The position numbers were made by a program, and so were the translations under genes. The notes beneath the pieces are model-generated. The model did no database searches, was not told the DNA's origin, and saw nothing but the letters and a program-made list of their open reading frames with translations. A stretch of DNA of 64,000 nucleotides, taken from positions 62,001 to 126,000 of the forward strand of contig CAIXJC010000011.1 in NCBI GenBank assembly GCA_903919715.1, read 5' to 3'. The DNA comes from an uncultured bacterium (GTDB taxonomy: Bacteria > Planctomycetota > Phycisphaerae > Phycisphaerales > SM1A02). This document shows positions 17,805-26,912 of this stretch, one piece after another. How positions within the stretch are numbered: position 1 is the first letter of the stretch; each line of letters starts with the position of its first letter.

Positions 17805-18071
17805 ATGCCACACACCCAACAAACTCTCAAGCAAGTTTTCGCGCATCCAACCTCCCACAACATTCATTGGAGGGACATCGTTCAGATGTTCGAAGGACTT
17901 GGCGGAACGACGGAAGAGACGAAGAAGGAACACCTCAAGGTCAAACTAAACGGAAAAGAAATGACTTTCGGAGTACCGCACCACGGCCGCCACACTCTTG
18001 AAGATAATGACGAGATTGGACACATCCGACGATTTCTGAAGGAATGCGGATGTGAGCCGAAAGCGGAGTGA
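17805..18071 (+). CDS. Small conserved hypothetical protein, possibly HicA-like fold
   Basis: An 88-residue soluble protein: PTSHNIHWRDIVQMFEGLGG, then KLNGKEMTFGVPHHGRHTLEDNDEIGHIRRFLKECG. The pattern of an N-terminal helix over the half with HNIHWRD, a beta hairpin with a charged loop, then a C-terminal helix recalls HicA/YcfA-type double-stranded-RNA-binding folds. I see no adjacent HicB-type antitoxin, so a toxin role is not supported. It follows mntH by about 40 bases on the same strand and could be cotranscribed with it. Confidence 0.6.
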   Translation: MPHTQQTLKQVFAHPTSHNIHWRDIVQMFEGLGGTTEETKKEHLKVKLNGKEMTFGVPHHGRHTLEDNDEIGHIRRFLKECGCEPKAE

Positions 18072-18164
18072 GCAGACTCGAGCATGCGAGTCAATCCGAC
18101 AACCGATCAGATTCGCGTTGCCTTTGACGCCGTCCGAGACTCACTAGCATTTTCTGAAAGCGCG

Positions 18165-18240
18165 CAGTTGTTTGAATGCGGGCATTTGCCCGTAGGAATG
18201 TTGTTGGCTTGATTTCGATGCTCAATATGTTTAACAACTG
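18165..18240. other. Nested inverted repeats between convergent genes
   Basis: The 235-base gap between convergent genes (18072-18306) contains an outer inverted repeat, CAGTTGTT (18165-18172) with AACAACTG (18233-18240), enclosing a tight hairpin CGGGCA-TT-TGCCCG (18179-18192). A further hairpin GACTCG/CGAGTC lies at 18076-18093, just after the small hypothetical gene. None is followed by a clear T-run. They may be terminators of the converging transcripts or part of a structured RNA or repeat element; I cannot tell which. Confidence 0.3.
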
Positions 18241-18306
18241 CTTGCAGGTTGCGTACCACGGCGAATACGAATCGAGAAAATGACCCCCAGCTTTCGTTTC
18301 GAGCGT

Positions 18307-20154
18307 TCACCCCCACGCAGCAAGAAGCAGCGCTAAGTCAACCGCATCAACTAGGCCCGAGTGATTGATATCACCAGATTCGTTTCCGCCCCAACCGCTC
18401 AGCAGCAGTGCGAGATCGCCGCCATTTACAAGGCCGTCATCGTTTACATCTGCGGCATCGTGGCTGATCCGAACAAGCAATGCGTTTCGATCAACAGCAT
18501 TGAGCACGCTGTTGCCGTCAAAGTCGAACATCTCACAACCAGCCGTCATCGAATTCTGTGCTGCACACTGATCAAAGCGAAGCAAATCTTGACCATCAAC
18601 CTCGCGGTCGAAATTGCCGTCTCCCAAAGAAGATGGCGGATAGATGCTCCAACGCTTTGAAGTCGGCAGATTGCTCAACATTCGCGTCGATGAACTGTTC
18701 GGCCACCAGACTTGCACGCTTGCAGTCGGCGCATTTCCGCAACCAGCATGAATTCTTGAGTCATTCATACCCAAATACCCTGTGCCACCAGCGAAGACTT
18801 GGCGCGCCATTGCGTGGCCATTCGCCTGGATCACCAGTCGTGCGCCGACCGCATCGCGATTGAAACTCTCACCGCGGATGCGCAGCTCCAACCATGAACG
18901 CTCGATCGCTTCGTGATTCATCATCAGCCGAAGATTTCCGCTCGAGTGATTCGAAAGGATGTCCAGACCACCATCATTATCGAAATCCGCAACGACCGAG
19001 CAAAATGCAACACCCGTACTGCCAAGAAGATTTGCCGCTTCGGCCATCTCAAGTGTGTGTCCACGAAGATCCTGACGAAAGAACCGGTCCGGCGTGAATT
19101 GGTTGTTCAGAAAAACATCAAGCAATCCATCATTGTCCGCATCGAATAAATGCACAGCCCAGCCAGTTTCGTCAGCAATCGGCGGGACAATTCCCCACGC
19201 CACGCTCGACTCCTGAAATGTCCCGATGCTGACCGCCATAAATAGCGGATTGATCGCACCGAGCGGTTGATTGACTGTGGCGATATTTGTCGTCATCAAG
19301 TCCACCAGTCCATTCTCGTCCAAATCTCCAACAGCCACGCCCATCGAGTCATATCCTGGCGAAGCTCCACATCCCTCGGACACATCAGTAAAAAATCCGC
19401 CATCGTTGCGATACAAACGATTTCCCATATAGGAAGGTGCGGTGTATCCACGATCATTCGAGAAATACAAGTCCGCATCGCCATCGTGATCGAAGTCGAA
19501 CGGAGTCACGACAAATGATTTCATCGGCACGCCAAGTCCAGACGAAACTGTGACATCGACGAATGTGCCGTTGCCCTGATTGCGCCAAAGGCGAGTCGTT
19601 GAATTCGCAGTTGCGGTTGTGTATCCGGTATAGCACGCCATCAGAATGTCGATGCGTCCATCCCCATTCGTATCGACCCATGCAATACTTCGGCCCGCAT
19701 GATCGCCAGCCAAACCACCTTGGGTTGTAATATCGCTGAAAGCAAACGGCGCATCCTGTCGATAGAGTCGCGGCGGTCCACCCATCTGCGAAAAAACAAG
19801 ATCGAGATCGCCGTCCGAATCAAAGTCCCCCGCTGCCACACTTGAGCCCAGCGGCATCGAAGCGATGCCCGATACCTGTTGAGCGAACATTCCTCCGCCG
19901 AGATTGCGAAAGACGGTGATGATTCCAGTTGCCTTGCCCATGGCAACCACGTCCGTGTTTCCATCGCCATCTAAATCTGCTGCGCATAAACCAGAACCAA
20001 GAAATCCAGGACCAGCGCCATACGGTGCAACGAGATAACTCAGGCCTCGGGCTGTCGCTTCGCTTGTGAATGGAGTGAAGTCCACCCGGGCCGACGCCGT
20101 GCTGGCAGTCGAAATCAACAGTCCGGAAACAACAATAAAAGCTCGCATTCTCAC
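18307..20154 (-). CDS. Secreted FG-GAP/VCBS repeat protein with ASPIC-UnbV and dockerin-like ends
   Basis: 615 residues. A signal peptide (MRMRAFIVVSGLLISTASTASA) leads into FG-GAP/VCBS repeats with calcium-loop motifs such as DLDGDGNTDVV, DFDSDGDLDLVF, DTNGDGRIDI and DFDHDGDADLYF, predicting a beta-propeller. An ASPIC/UnbV-like domain follows (SWLELRIRG ... VGARLVIQANG ... QVWWPNSS). The C-terminus has two dockerin-like calcium pairs (DVNDDGLVNGGDLALLLSGWGG and DINHSGLVDAVDLALLLAAWG). Such proteins are common and numerous in planctomycetes; the ligand is unknown. It is oriented towards the small hypothetical gene. Confidence 0.88.
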   Translation of the reverse strand: MRMRAFIVVSGLLISTASTASARVDFTPFTSEATARGLSYLVAPYGAGPGFLGSGLCAADLDGDGNTDVVAMGKATGIITVFRNLGGGMFAQQVSGIASMPLGSSVAAGDFDSDGDLDLVFSQMGGPPRLYRQDAPFAFSDITTQGGLAGDHAGRSIAWVDTNGDGRIDILMACYTGYTTATANSTTRLWRNQGNGTFVDVTVSSGLGVPMKSFVVTPFDFDHDGDADLYFSNDRGYTAPSYMGNRLYRNDGGFFTDVSEGCGASPGYDSMGVAVGDLDENGLVDLMTTNIATVNQPLGAINPLFMAVSIGTFQESSVAWGIVPPIADETGWAVHLFDADNDGLLDVFLNNQFTPDRFFRQDLRGHTLEMAEAANLLGSTGVAFCSVVADFDNDGGLDILSNHSSGNLRLMMNHEAIERSWLELRIRGESFNRDAVGARLVIQANGHAMARQVFAGGTGYLGMNDSRIHAGCGNAPTASVQVWWPNSSSTRMLSNLPTSKRWSIYPPSSLGDGNFDREVDGQDLLRFDQCAAQNSMTAGCEMFDFDGNSVLNAVDRNALLVRISHDAADVNDDGLVNGGDLALLLSGWGGNESGDINHSGLVDAVDLALLLAAWG

Positions 20155-20359
20155 ATCAATCTAACCCCATTTCCTTCCAGTGCAATTCAGCCCTGAAAGT
20201 GTTTCCGACAACAGCGGTGTTCAATCCAATTCCAGGGCAAACCGATACACAATTACGGCATTCAACAGAGATCGGAAGACCGAACCGCCAAAAATATTCA
20301 CACGAGATTTGCGGCATCAATGCACATTTGAGATGCCGCTCTCCCGTATTCTCCGAGCA

Positions 20360-21097
20360 ATGTTCTCGCATCTCGTCGAACACGCCAATGGAGTTGTCAT
20401 CATTCGCTTGCAAGGACGCCTTGATCAATCGGGTTGTGACATGCTTGCGCAAGTACTCGACCGACATGCGGTCAATCAGGCTCACATTGTGCTCGACATG
20501 TGCGACATCGACTATCTGTCAAGTTCGACCGTCAGCCTGCTTGTTCAGATTGCGCGAGATACTCCTGCAGCCGAACTGCGCCTCGCCCTCGCCGCGGTTC
20601 AAACTCACGTATGCGAAATACTTCAACTCTCCAATTTGGACGAACTCTTGCCGATGTATAGAACCGTCGAGCAAGCGCTTGCTGCAGTCGCGGTGTCTCC
20701 TGCTGCGGTCGAAATGATCTCGCTGCCGAGTGTGCCTGCTCGAGATCTCGTGCTGCGATACCTCATGCTGATTCAGTATGGACCACTCGAGCACTTGGAA
20801 GGCATTGTGCATATCGATGTCACAGCCGAAGTCGTCAACCCGACGAGTATCGAACACGTCGTTGGAATTCAAGCACTCCGCACGATGCTCGAAAAAGTGC
20901 GCAGTGCAGGTGGCGTTGATATCGAGATCACTTCGATCGTCGCCCAATCTGATGCAGTCAGCGTGTGGATGAATGAACGGATGGGCCACAATAAGGCAAC
21001 AAGTGCAGGAACGCACTGCGCGATGCTCGCAGTGCTGCGCGGAACTCGAATCAGCCGCGTGCAGATCTTGCGCGGCGCTCCTCTTGATCAAATTTGA
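20360..21097 (+). CDS. STAS-domain protein with a C-terminal domain of uncertain fold
   Basis: About 245 residues. Residues 1-105 are a STAS domain (anti-sigma-factor antagonist type): GVVIIRLQGRLDQSGCDML, IVLDMCDIDYLSSSTVSLLVQI, with serine residues at the site phosphorylated in SpoIIAA-like proteins. The remaining 130 residues (MISLPSVPARDLVLRYLML ... HVVGIQALRTMLEKVRSAGG ... HCAMLAVLRGTRISRVQIL) look alpha-beta and may be an NTF2/SnoaL-like domain, but I am unsure. The start at 20360 has a GAG-type site; Met at 20333 is the alternative. No partner kinase or anti-sigma factor lies nearby. Confidence 0.75.
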   Translation: MFSHLVEHANGVVIIRLQGRLDQSGCDMLAQVLDRHAVNQAHIVLDMCDIDYLSSSTVSLLVQIARDTPAAELRLALAAVQTHVCEILQLSNLDELLPMYRTVEQALAAVAVSPAAVEMISLPSVPARDLVLRYLMLIQYGPLEHLEGIVHIDVTAEVVNPTSIEHVVGIQALRTMLEKVRSAGGVDIEITSIVAQSDAVSVWMNERMGHNKATSAGTHCAMLAVLRGTRISRVQILRGAPLDQI

Positions 21098-21190
21098 CGC
21101 ATTGAGCGTCTCGATCCACAACGAGCAGCAAATTTCATTCTTTTTTTGAATTGATTTGCTGGCATACTTGCGTTGAAGTAAGTTGCTTGC

Positions 21191-22228
21191 ATGAACACAA
21201 CCCACGCATTCATCGCCGTTGGTCTCTGCGGGTTTGGGGCTTCGCTCGCACATCCACAATCCGCGAACAATGACTGCGCTTCACCTCAAGTCTTGGCTGG
21301 CTATGGCGTCACTGGATACTCCACGGTCGGAGCAACAACTGATGGAATTGCCGCGCCGTCTTGCCTCTTCTATAGCGTGAGTCAGATCTATAACGACATT
21401 TGGTATTGCTGGACCGCGCCATCCACCGACTTCGTAAAAATCGATCTGTGCGGATCGACCTTCGACAGCAAACTTGCTATCTACGGCGACTGCACACCAT
21501 GCCCCGATCCCGCTCTCGTCATCGCGTGCAATGATGACACATGTGGGGCAAACGCGACGGTCAACTTCATTGCGCAAGCTGGACACTCGTACGGCATTCG
21601 GGTTGGTGCGTATTCAGCAACGGCTACCGGAACAGGCAACATCACGATTGGATCTGGCGCAATTTTCGAAGCGACCAACCCAGCGAACGGTCACCGTTAC
21701 GTCGCATTCGCAACGAGCACTTGGGCCGCAGCGCAAGCAACAGCCGTCTCGGCGGGCGGCCATCTCGTCACGATCAATGATGACGCAGAAAACGCATGGA
21801 TCCTTGCCAACTTCGGATACATCTCTGGAGTCGGCCAGCGCATTTGGATTGGCTTCAACGACGAAGCATCGGAAGGAACATTTGTATGGTCGAGCGGCGA
21901 ACCTGCGACCTATACCAATTGGAATCCAGGCGAACCAAATAATTCTAGCGGAGTCGAGGACTATGCGGAATTTCTTGGGAGTAATGGGAAATGGAATGAT
22001 CTTGTCCTCGCTGGTTCCGGCTATGTGCATATTGGAATCGTCGAAACGGGCGTCACCGCACCTCCATGCCCAGCAGACTTCGACGGCGATAGATACGTCG
22101 CGGGATCTGATCTCAGCGTGATACTCAGCAATTGGGGCGGAAGCGGCGCTGGCGACTTGAACGGTGACGGCACAGTCGGTGGCCCCGACTTGACGACACT
22201 TCTTAGTGCGTGGGGACCCTGCTCGTAA
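21191..22228 (+). CDS. Secreted C-type-lectin-like protein with dockerin-like tail
   Basis: 345 residues: a signal peptide; an N-terminal domain about residues 25-150 that resembles bacterial pre-peptidase C-terminal (PPC-like) folds (NDIWYCWTAPSTDFVKIDLCGSTFDSKLAIY is split by cysteine pairs); a C-type-lectin-like domain about 155-285 (AQATAVSAGGHLVTINDDAENAWI ... WIGFNDEASEGTFVWSSGEP ... NWNPGEPNN ... WNDL, the carbohydrate-recognition pattern with the EPN tripeptide); then dockerin-like calcium repeats ending DLTTLLSAWGPC. EPN in lectin domains usually goes with mannose-type ligands. It converges with the CPBP gene, with only 17 bases between them. Confidence 0.85.
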   Translation: MNTTHAFIAVGLCGFGASLAHPQSANNDCASPQVLAGYGVTGYSTVGATTDGIAAPSCLFYSVSQIYNDIWYCWTAPSTDFVKIDLCGSTFDSKLAIYGDCTPCPDPALVIACNDDTCGANATVNFIAQAGHSYGIRVGAYSATATGTGNITIGSGAIFEATNPANGHRYVAFATSTWAAAQATAVSAGGHLVTINDDAENAWILANFGYISGVGQRIWIGFNDEASEGTFVWSSGEPATYTNWNPGEPNNSSGVEDYAEFLGSNGKWNDLVLAGSGYVHIGIVETGVTAPPCPADFDGDRYVAGSDLSVILSNWGGSGAGDLNGDGTVGGPDLTTLLSAWGPCS

Positions 22229-22245
22229 TCAAACGAACTGAATCG

Positions 22246-23493
22246 TCATATGGAATGTGCAAGTTCTCTGATCGCAAACTGCGGCAGAAAAACCATGGCG
22301 TTCAAGAGTCCATGCGCAAGCATTGATGCCCACAATCGGCCAGTTCGCGCATAAAGCCAACAGAGAAATGTTCCAGTCATGATGACGGAGACACTTCCCT
22401 CCCACCCATAGCCATGGACTGATGCGAATACGAGAGACGAACCGAGTGCTGCGGGCCAGAATCCCCACCGACCAAACAATGCGCCGAACAAGAGACCGCG
22501 AAAAATGATTTCTTCAACGACTGGTGCGCCGACGATCGCATCGAGTGAAGTCAATGCAGCAGTGCTCGCCGACCCGAACATAAGTTTTTCGTCCAGCGAT
22601 TCCCACCAAAGATTTGATTGAGAACTTTCCGGCTGGAAGAAAGAGAGAGTTGTCAGGACGATGCCATCCAAACCAATGACTGCGATGATCATTGCGAACG
22701 TCGAACGCAGATTCATCTGAGCAAGACGCGAGCCGATGCCGAATGCTTCGAACAACAATCGATTCGGGCGTGCGCAAAGAAGCCACGGCACGGAGGCGAC
22801 GAACGGGATAGCGACCAACATCGTCGCCGCACCTATTGGCTCAATCCATGCGTCGGGAAGTCGCAGCAGTGAAGGTCCCCACATCACTGCATCGAGCGTA
22901 ATAAATGCGTACAAAAATCCGATCACGCCATACCAAGCACTCGCAATCGGCAGTGACAACGTCGCCGGGAACCACCGCGCCCCTTTTCGCCAGTGCTTCC
23001 AAAGAATCACTCCCATCCATCCCACAGCAAACAACATCGTGAAGAGTGACGCCACTCCAGCGCCGATCAATGTGACTCGACTCGCCGTTGGGAGTGGTTG
23101 GATCTCTGCATCCGGTGCGAAGAGCGCCACCGCTTCATCGCGGCGCATGTTCAATTCATCGCCGTCATCGATCGCACCAATCTCAATCCCCTCATCGCGT
23201 AAATCATCCCAGTTCTGGCGGACATCTTCTGCACTCTGAGCGATGTCAACACTGTCCATCGGATCAAGCGCGATGAGCAAACCATCACGCAGAGTCCGCG
23301 CCTCATACTCATTCATTGTTGACAATGTGACAACGGGATCCTCCAACGTATCCCACGGCCCGCCGTCAATGGACAAGGTCACAACAGAATAGATGTCCCA
23401 CAATGCAAGAACGGCGCAAAGCGTCGCCGTCGCAACTGCAATCGGATGTGCTGGGTCGAACGCTCGGCGTGCGGCGCTCAACTCTGAAACCAA
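22246..23493 (-). CDS. CPBP-family intramembrane metalloprotease/Abi-like protein
   Basis: 415 residues with about eight membrane helices. The CPBP glutamic-protease motifs are present in the C-terminal third: EEIIFRGLLFG (double glutamate plus arginine), FASVHGYG and HGLLNAMVF. The N-terminal part has one helix and a soluble extracytoplasmic region (about residues 50-125) rich in acidic residues. Members cleave membrane substrates such as prenylated peptides or anti-sigma factors; the target here is unknown. The start codon appears to be TTG at 23493, 20 bases after the HTH gene, so the two form an operon. This weak start could be wrong by some residues. Confidence 0.85.
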   Translation of the reverse strand: MVSELSAARRAFDPAHPIAVATATLCAVLALWDIYSVVTLSIDGGPWDTLEDPVVTLSTMNEYEARTLRDGLLIALDPMDSVDIAQSAEDVRQNWDDLRDEGIEIGAIDDGDELNMRRDEAVALFAPDAEIQPLPTASRVTLIGAGVASLFTMLFAVGWMGVILWKHWRKGARWFPATLSLPIASAWYGVIGFLYAFITLDAVMWGPSLLRLPDAWIEPIGAATMLVAIPFVASVPWLLCARPNRLLFEAFGIGSRLAQMNLRSTFAMIIAVIGLDGIVLTTLSFFQPESSQSNLWWESLDEKLMFGSASTAALTSLDAIVGAPVVEEIIFRGLLFGALFGRWGFWPAALGSSLVFASVHGYGWEGSVSVIMTGTFLCWLYARTGRLWASMLAHGLLNAMVFLPQFAIRELAHSI

Positions 23494-23512
23494 AAATTGT
23501 GATGCGTGATCA

Positions 23513-24160
23513 TCAACCCATACTAACGCATTCGATTTCCGTTACTGGGAACTGATCATCACCCGCAGGCTGAATAAAACATCCGACATGCCAATTCGCG
23601 CGGGTCTGTCCGATCTTCTTCGCGCGTCCACGTCGCACCTTCGCTTGATCAAGAATGCTCGCAATTTGTTGCTGCAAATTTTTGATTCGAGCGACTTCTG
23701 AAGCCTCGAGGTTTTCCCAGCGCAGGCCACGGAGCAGTTGGCCCCGTCCGTTTGCAGTGAGAGCTCCAGCGAATGAATCTTGGCTCGCTGCAACATAGCC
23801 TTCAACGAGTTTGCCGATGCGCTTCGCTTCTTTGGCGCTCTTGAGATTGCAGCTCAATCGCCACGAGTTTTGTGTGACGGCGAAAGATTCACGACCGTCC
23901 TTGCCGACTGCGTGAAGGAATCCTGCTTTCTGAAGAAGTCGAACGTGGTAATACAAGCCAGTGCTTTCTTGCTTGAAGAGTTCGCTCAAGTCAGGCACCG
24001 TCAACGGTCCATTCGCGCGAATCGCTTCAAGAATTTCCATTCGTCGAACAGAACGTACTCCGTTCCAGGTCGCGCGATCAGCGAGAGACCAAGTAGAGGT
24101 GCTTGATGGTGACGTGCGTTTTTTTTGCGCACGGGACGACGATGAGGAAATTAACGACAT
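23513..24160 (-). CDS. ArsR-like winged-helix transcriptional regulator
   Basis: 215 residues. After a serine-rich start, residues 40-105 form a winged helix: RMEILEAIRANGPLTVPDLSELF, then the recognition helix region STGLYYHVRLLQKAGFLHAV and a wing (KDGRESFAVT). The rest is helical (ASEVARIKNLQQQIASILDQ), probably for dimerisation, followed by a short tail. It resembles ArsR/TrmB-type regulators without obvious metal-binding cysteines. It lies directly upstream of the CPBP protease gene on the same strand and divergent from cdsA, so either could be its target. Confidence 0.75.
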   Translation of the reverse strand: MSLISSSSSRAQKKRTSPSSTSTWSLADRATWNGVRSVRRMEILEAIRANGPLTVPDLSELFKQESTGLYYHVRLLQKAGFLHAVGKDGRESFAVTQNSWRLSCNLKSAKEAKRIGKLVEGYVAASQDSFAGALTANGRGQLLRGLRWENLEASEVARIKNLQQQIASILDQAKVRRGRAKKIGQTRANWHVGCFIQPAGDDQFPVTEIECVSMG

Positions 24161-24257
24161 TTCTTGATATTAGCCACGAGTGCCATGTCAAAGTCAAGAA
24201 ACGAATGTGTTTTTTAACATCTCATCAAAAATTCACAATCACCCTAGACTTCACCCA

Positions 24258-25139
24258 ATGTTGCGAACGCGCTTGATCGTCGGAAGTCTCTTGATCGGTG
24301 GGCTGGCACTGCTTGCGCTCATCGATTCTTCCGCACCGACTCTGTGGATTGGATTCATGCGCCTCGGCCCTGGCGCGGTCCTAATCTTGTTCAGCCTTTT
24401 TGCATTTGCACCGATACTTGCCGGTGAGTTTTCAAGACTGATGAATCCTAGTGCGCCAGCGGCACTTACACGCATTCACTTCTTGGCGATCTTCATCGGG
24501 ATTGCCAGCGTCGGGGTCGTGGCGGACATGGTTCCAAAACACCTTGCACTACCGGTCGTCATGTCTGCCCCATTCTTCTTGGTCCTTCTCTGTGCAATCA
24601 ACCACGCGCGAACGAGAATCACCACTGGGTTTCCAAACACAGTTGGGGGAGCCCTGCTTGGCTACGCGGCGATCGGCGTCCCACTTGGATTCTGGATCCT
24701 CCTGCGTCATGACCGAGACGCGTGGACTTTGGCTGGCGCAATTTTATGCGTCAAGAGCGCCGATATCGGTGCCTACTTCACTGGGATCATAATTGGGCGC
24801 CATAAAATGATCCCTTGGCTGAGTCCTGGCAAGTCATGGGAAGGATTCGTCGGAGGGATCGTGCTTTCTGCGGTAGTCGGCGCAGCACTTGCATCGTTTT
24901 CTGGAACAACAGCGGCTGCGAATGCCTTCGTTGACCCCATCTCGATCGGCTACGGCATATTCGTCGCAGTGACCTTGGGGATCGTCGGAACTGGAGGCGA
25001 TCTCTTTGAAAGCTTGCTGAAACGAGGAGCTGGAGTCAAAGACTCGGGCAGCATCTTGCCTGGGATGGGCGGTTTATACGATGTATTTGACTCGTTATTG
25101 CTTGCCGGCCCTGTCGCGTGGTGGCTCTTGGCAAATTAG
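24258..25139 (+). CDS. cdsA: Phosphatidate cytidylyltransferase (CDP-diacylglycerol synthase)
   Basis: About 293 residues with roughly eight membrane helices. The C-terminal family signature is clear: GGDLFESLLKRGAGVKDSGSILPGMGGLYDVFDSLL, with the conserved acidic residues and the KDSG core; the segment PGKSWEGFVGG precedes it. It makes CDP-diacylglycerol from CTP and phosphatidate, the precursor of membrane phospholipids. The usual GHGG...D is GMGG...D here, a mild departure. The ATG at 24258 is preferred; the longer GTG-started frame at 24180 adds a non-membrane stretch overlapping the divergent promoter region. Confidence 0.9.
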   Translation: MLRTRLIVGSLLIGGLALLALIDSSAPTLWIGFMRLGPGAVLILFSLFAFAPILAGEFSRLMNPSAPAALTRIHFLAIFIGIASVGVVADMVPKHLALPVVMSAPFFLVLLCAINHARTRITTGFPNTVGGALLGYAAIGVPLGFWILLRHDRDAWTLAGAILCVKSADIGAYFTGIIIGRHKMIPWLSPGKSWEGFVGGIVLSAVVGAALASFSGTTAAANAFVDPISIGYGIFVAVTLGIVGTGGDLFESLLKRGAGVKDSGSILPGMGGLYDVFDSLLLAGPVAWWLLAN

Positions 25140-25199
25140 GTCGCTGTATTTCAATCCGCCTTTGGTGGCACGGCGAAGGTCTGCTAACCTCACGAACCA

Positions 25200-25943
25200 A
25201 TGACTCTCATCGCCGACCTCGTCAGCCTCCACCAAGTCGATAGCCAAGTTCGCGCACTGCGCAGTCGCCTTGATTCGGCGGCTCATTATGTGGCTCTTCA
25301 GGAAAAACAGCGCGTGCAATTGAGTGCCCGCATGGAGGAGATCAAGAGCCAAATTCGTCAGCACCAAGCGACTGGCGTCAATCACGAAGCTGAGAGTGGA
25401 TCAGTCAAGGCAAGAATCGATTCGCTGCGAAGCCAGTTGAACACCAGTACGAATCCAAAGCAGTATGCCGCAGTCTTGAACGAACTCAAGTTGCTCCAGA
25501 CACAGCGCGACGCGATCGACGAACTCACGATCGATCAGATTCAGAAGACAGACGATCTACAGACCAAACTGGTTGAAGTTGAGCGACTCTCGGCCGAACG
25601 GGTCAAGGTTCGCGATGCAGGCCAGGCAGAATTGAACACCTGCCGCGGCGAAGTAGGAGCCCGCTTGGGAGAACTCGATCGCGAGCGCACTGTTGCGGCT
25701 GCGAAAATCCCACAGCGAGATCTGGATATTTTCAATCGTGCTGCGGATCTGTACGACGGCGAAGCAATGGCAGAACTTGTCGCAGTCGATGCGCGTCGCC
25801 GCGAATATTCATGCGCAGCCTGCAATATGGAACTTCCCGTTGAGAAGTATGCGTCATTGGCTTCGAATCCAAACCTCTCCGTGACCTGCACATCGTGTCA
25901 CCGAATTCTCTATCTCGCTGAAGTCAGCACTGCGGTTGGTTGA
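25200..25943 (+). CDS. Coiled-coil zinc-ribbon protein (CT398/DUF164 type)
   Basis: 247 residues. Residues 1-180 are a long coiled coil (LVSLHQVDSQVRALRSRLD ... RIDSLRSQLNTSTNPKQYAAVLNELKLLQTQRDAIDEL), with the typical NPKQYAA(V)L(N)E motif of this family. The C-terminus is a four-cysteine zinc ribbon (CAACNMELP ... CTSCHRILYL). Family members bind nucleic acid or protein partners; a role near flagella or RNase H is discussed for some, but none is fixed. It follows cdsA by 60 bases on the same strand. The alternating charged helices and length match the family. Confidence 0.85.
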   Translation: MTLIADLVSLHQVDSQVRALRSRLDSAAHYVALQEKQRVQLSARMEEIKSQIRQHQATGVNHEAESGSVKARIDSLRSQLNTSTNPKQYAAVLNELKLLQTQRDAIDELTIDQIQKTDDLQTKLVEVERLSAERVKVRDAGQAELNTCRGEVGARLGELDRERTVAAAKIPQRDLDIFNRAADLYDGEAMAELVAVDARRREYSCAACNMELPVEKYASLASNPNLSVTCTSCHRILYLAEVSTAVG

Positions 25944-25960
25944 GACGTTCTCGGGGCCGA

Positions 25961-26368
25961 TCACAAAAAACGCGACGCTGTTTCTTTCGAGTCAATCGTG
26001 GTCGCCTGACATTTGCCAAACATTTGGTGTCGATTGCGAGCGATCCAACGATAGATCGCATCGCACAAACGGCGGGGCAAGATGCGAAGGATCCCAAGCA
26101 GCGACCAGGGAAACCTCAATCCGCCAGCGATTGCGAACACTGCATCAGATTGCTGAAGCACAAACTCATCGCACACCAACAGTATTGAATCACTCTCAAT
26201 CAAATTCAATGCCGAGAAATTGCCTTCGATGCGCAACTGTGCGGCCGCCTCACTCCGGATCGGCGCAAATCGAAAATTCATCGATGGGTCGTGGCGAATC
26301 ACAAACCAGACAAACTTGTTGCACAGAGAGCACTCGCCGTCGAAGAGAATAATGCCATAGGACTTCAT
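25961..26368 (-). CDS. DCC-family thiol-disulfide oxidoreductase-like protein (YuxK, DUF393)
   Basis: 135 residues. The defining motif DGECSLCNKFVWFV (D-x-x-C-x-x-C, residues 10-23) follows the first strand, and the family middle segment SDAVFAIAGGLRFPWSLLGILRILPRRLCDAIYRWIARNRHQMFGKC is present. These are small thioredoxin-like proteins with unsettled redox roles. It is the last gene of a minus-strand group behind pyrD and the zincin-like gene, 110 bases after the latter, so operon membership is likely but not certain. Confidence 0.87.
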   Translation of the reverse strand: MKSYGIILFDGECSLCNKFVWFVIRHDPSMNFRFAPIRSEAAAQLRIEGNFSALNLIESDSILLVCDEFVLQQSDAVFAIAGGLRFPWSLLGILRILPRRLCDAIYRWIARNRHQMFGKCQATTIDSKETASRFL

Positions 26369-26477
26369 GTTGCGTCAGGCACGAATCGTATGCGCGTTGA
26401 TCCACTGCGCCCTGTCGACACCAGCACGTCGCAGATGTTCGGCAATGCGAATGCCCCAGATAAAAAGCGAGATCGCT

Positions 26478-26912
26478 TCATCCATATCCCAATCGCTCGA
26501 GATCCTCTTCCGAAAGTCCAAAGTGATGGCCGATCTCGTGCAGGATCGTGATACGAATTTCGCGCTCGACTGCGGACTCTCCGCCCATGGGCTCGCCACC
26601 TTCATCGGTCGTGACATCCCATCCCCCTGCCGCATCGAGAATTCCTCGGCGAAAGATCTGGATCGTCTCTGGCATCAGCCCAGATTCGTTGACGCTGCGT
26701 TCAGTGATAGCGATTCCACTATGCAGCCCGCAAAGATCCTCATCATGAGGATTCATCTCCAACGAGCGCATGAGATCGTCTGATGGCGAATCATCGACAA
26801 TCAATGGAGATTCTTCCAGCAGTGAATGAATCGACTGCGGAAGTTCCGCAAGGACTGATTCGACGAGACGGTCAAACCGCTTTCGATCGCCACCCGACCA
26901 GTGCGTGCTCAC
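26478..26912 (-). CDS. Small zincin-like metallopeptidase-family protein
   Basis: About 144 residues ending in ITILHEIGHHFGLSEEDLERLGYG, a zinc-binding HExxH motif followed by a glutamate that fits the third ligand of the possible zinc metallopeptidase family found in many bacteria. The N-terminal half (RFDRLVESVLAELPQSIHSLLEESPLIVDDSPSDDLM) matches the regular family start, FxxLVxxAL(D)xLP. The GTG at 26912 overlaps the pyrD stop as GTGA, so translation is probably coupled. No signal peptide: a cytoplasmic protein with unknown substrate. The upstream part of the longer ORF lies inside pyrD and is discarded. Confidence 0.82.
   Translation of the reverse strand: MSTHWSGGDRKRFDRLVESVLAELPQSIHSLLEESPLIVDDSPSDDLMRSLEMNPHDEDLCGLHSGIAITERSVNESGLMPETIQIFRRGILDAAGGWDVTTDEGGEPMGGESAVEREIRITILHEIGHHFGLSEEDLERLGYG

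Noticed and set aside
17805-18071. HicA-type toxin of a toxin-antitoxin system
   Set aside because: Fold resemblance only; no HicB-like antitoxin on either side.
18107-18316. 69-codon minus-strand ORF in the convergent gap
   Set aside because: Covers the inverted repeats and runs into the FG-GAP gene end; no ribosome site or conserved pattern.
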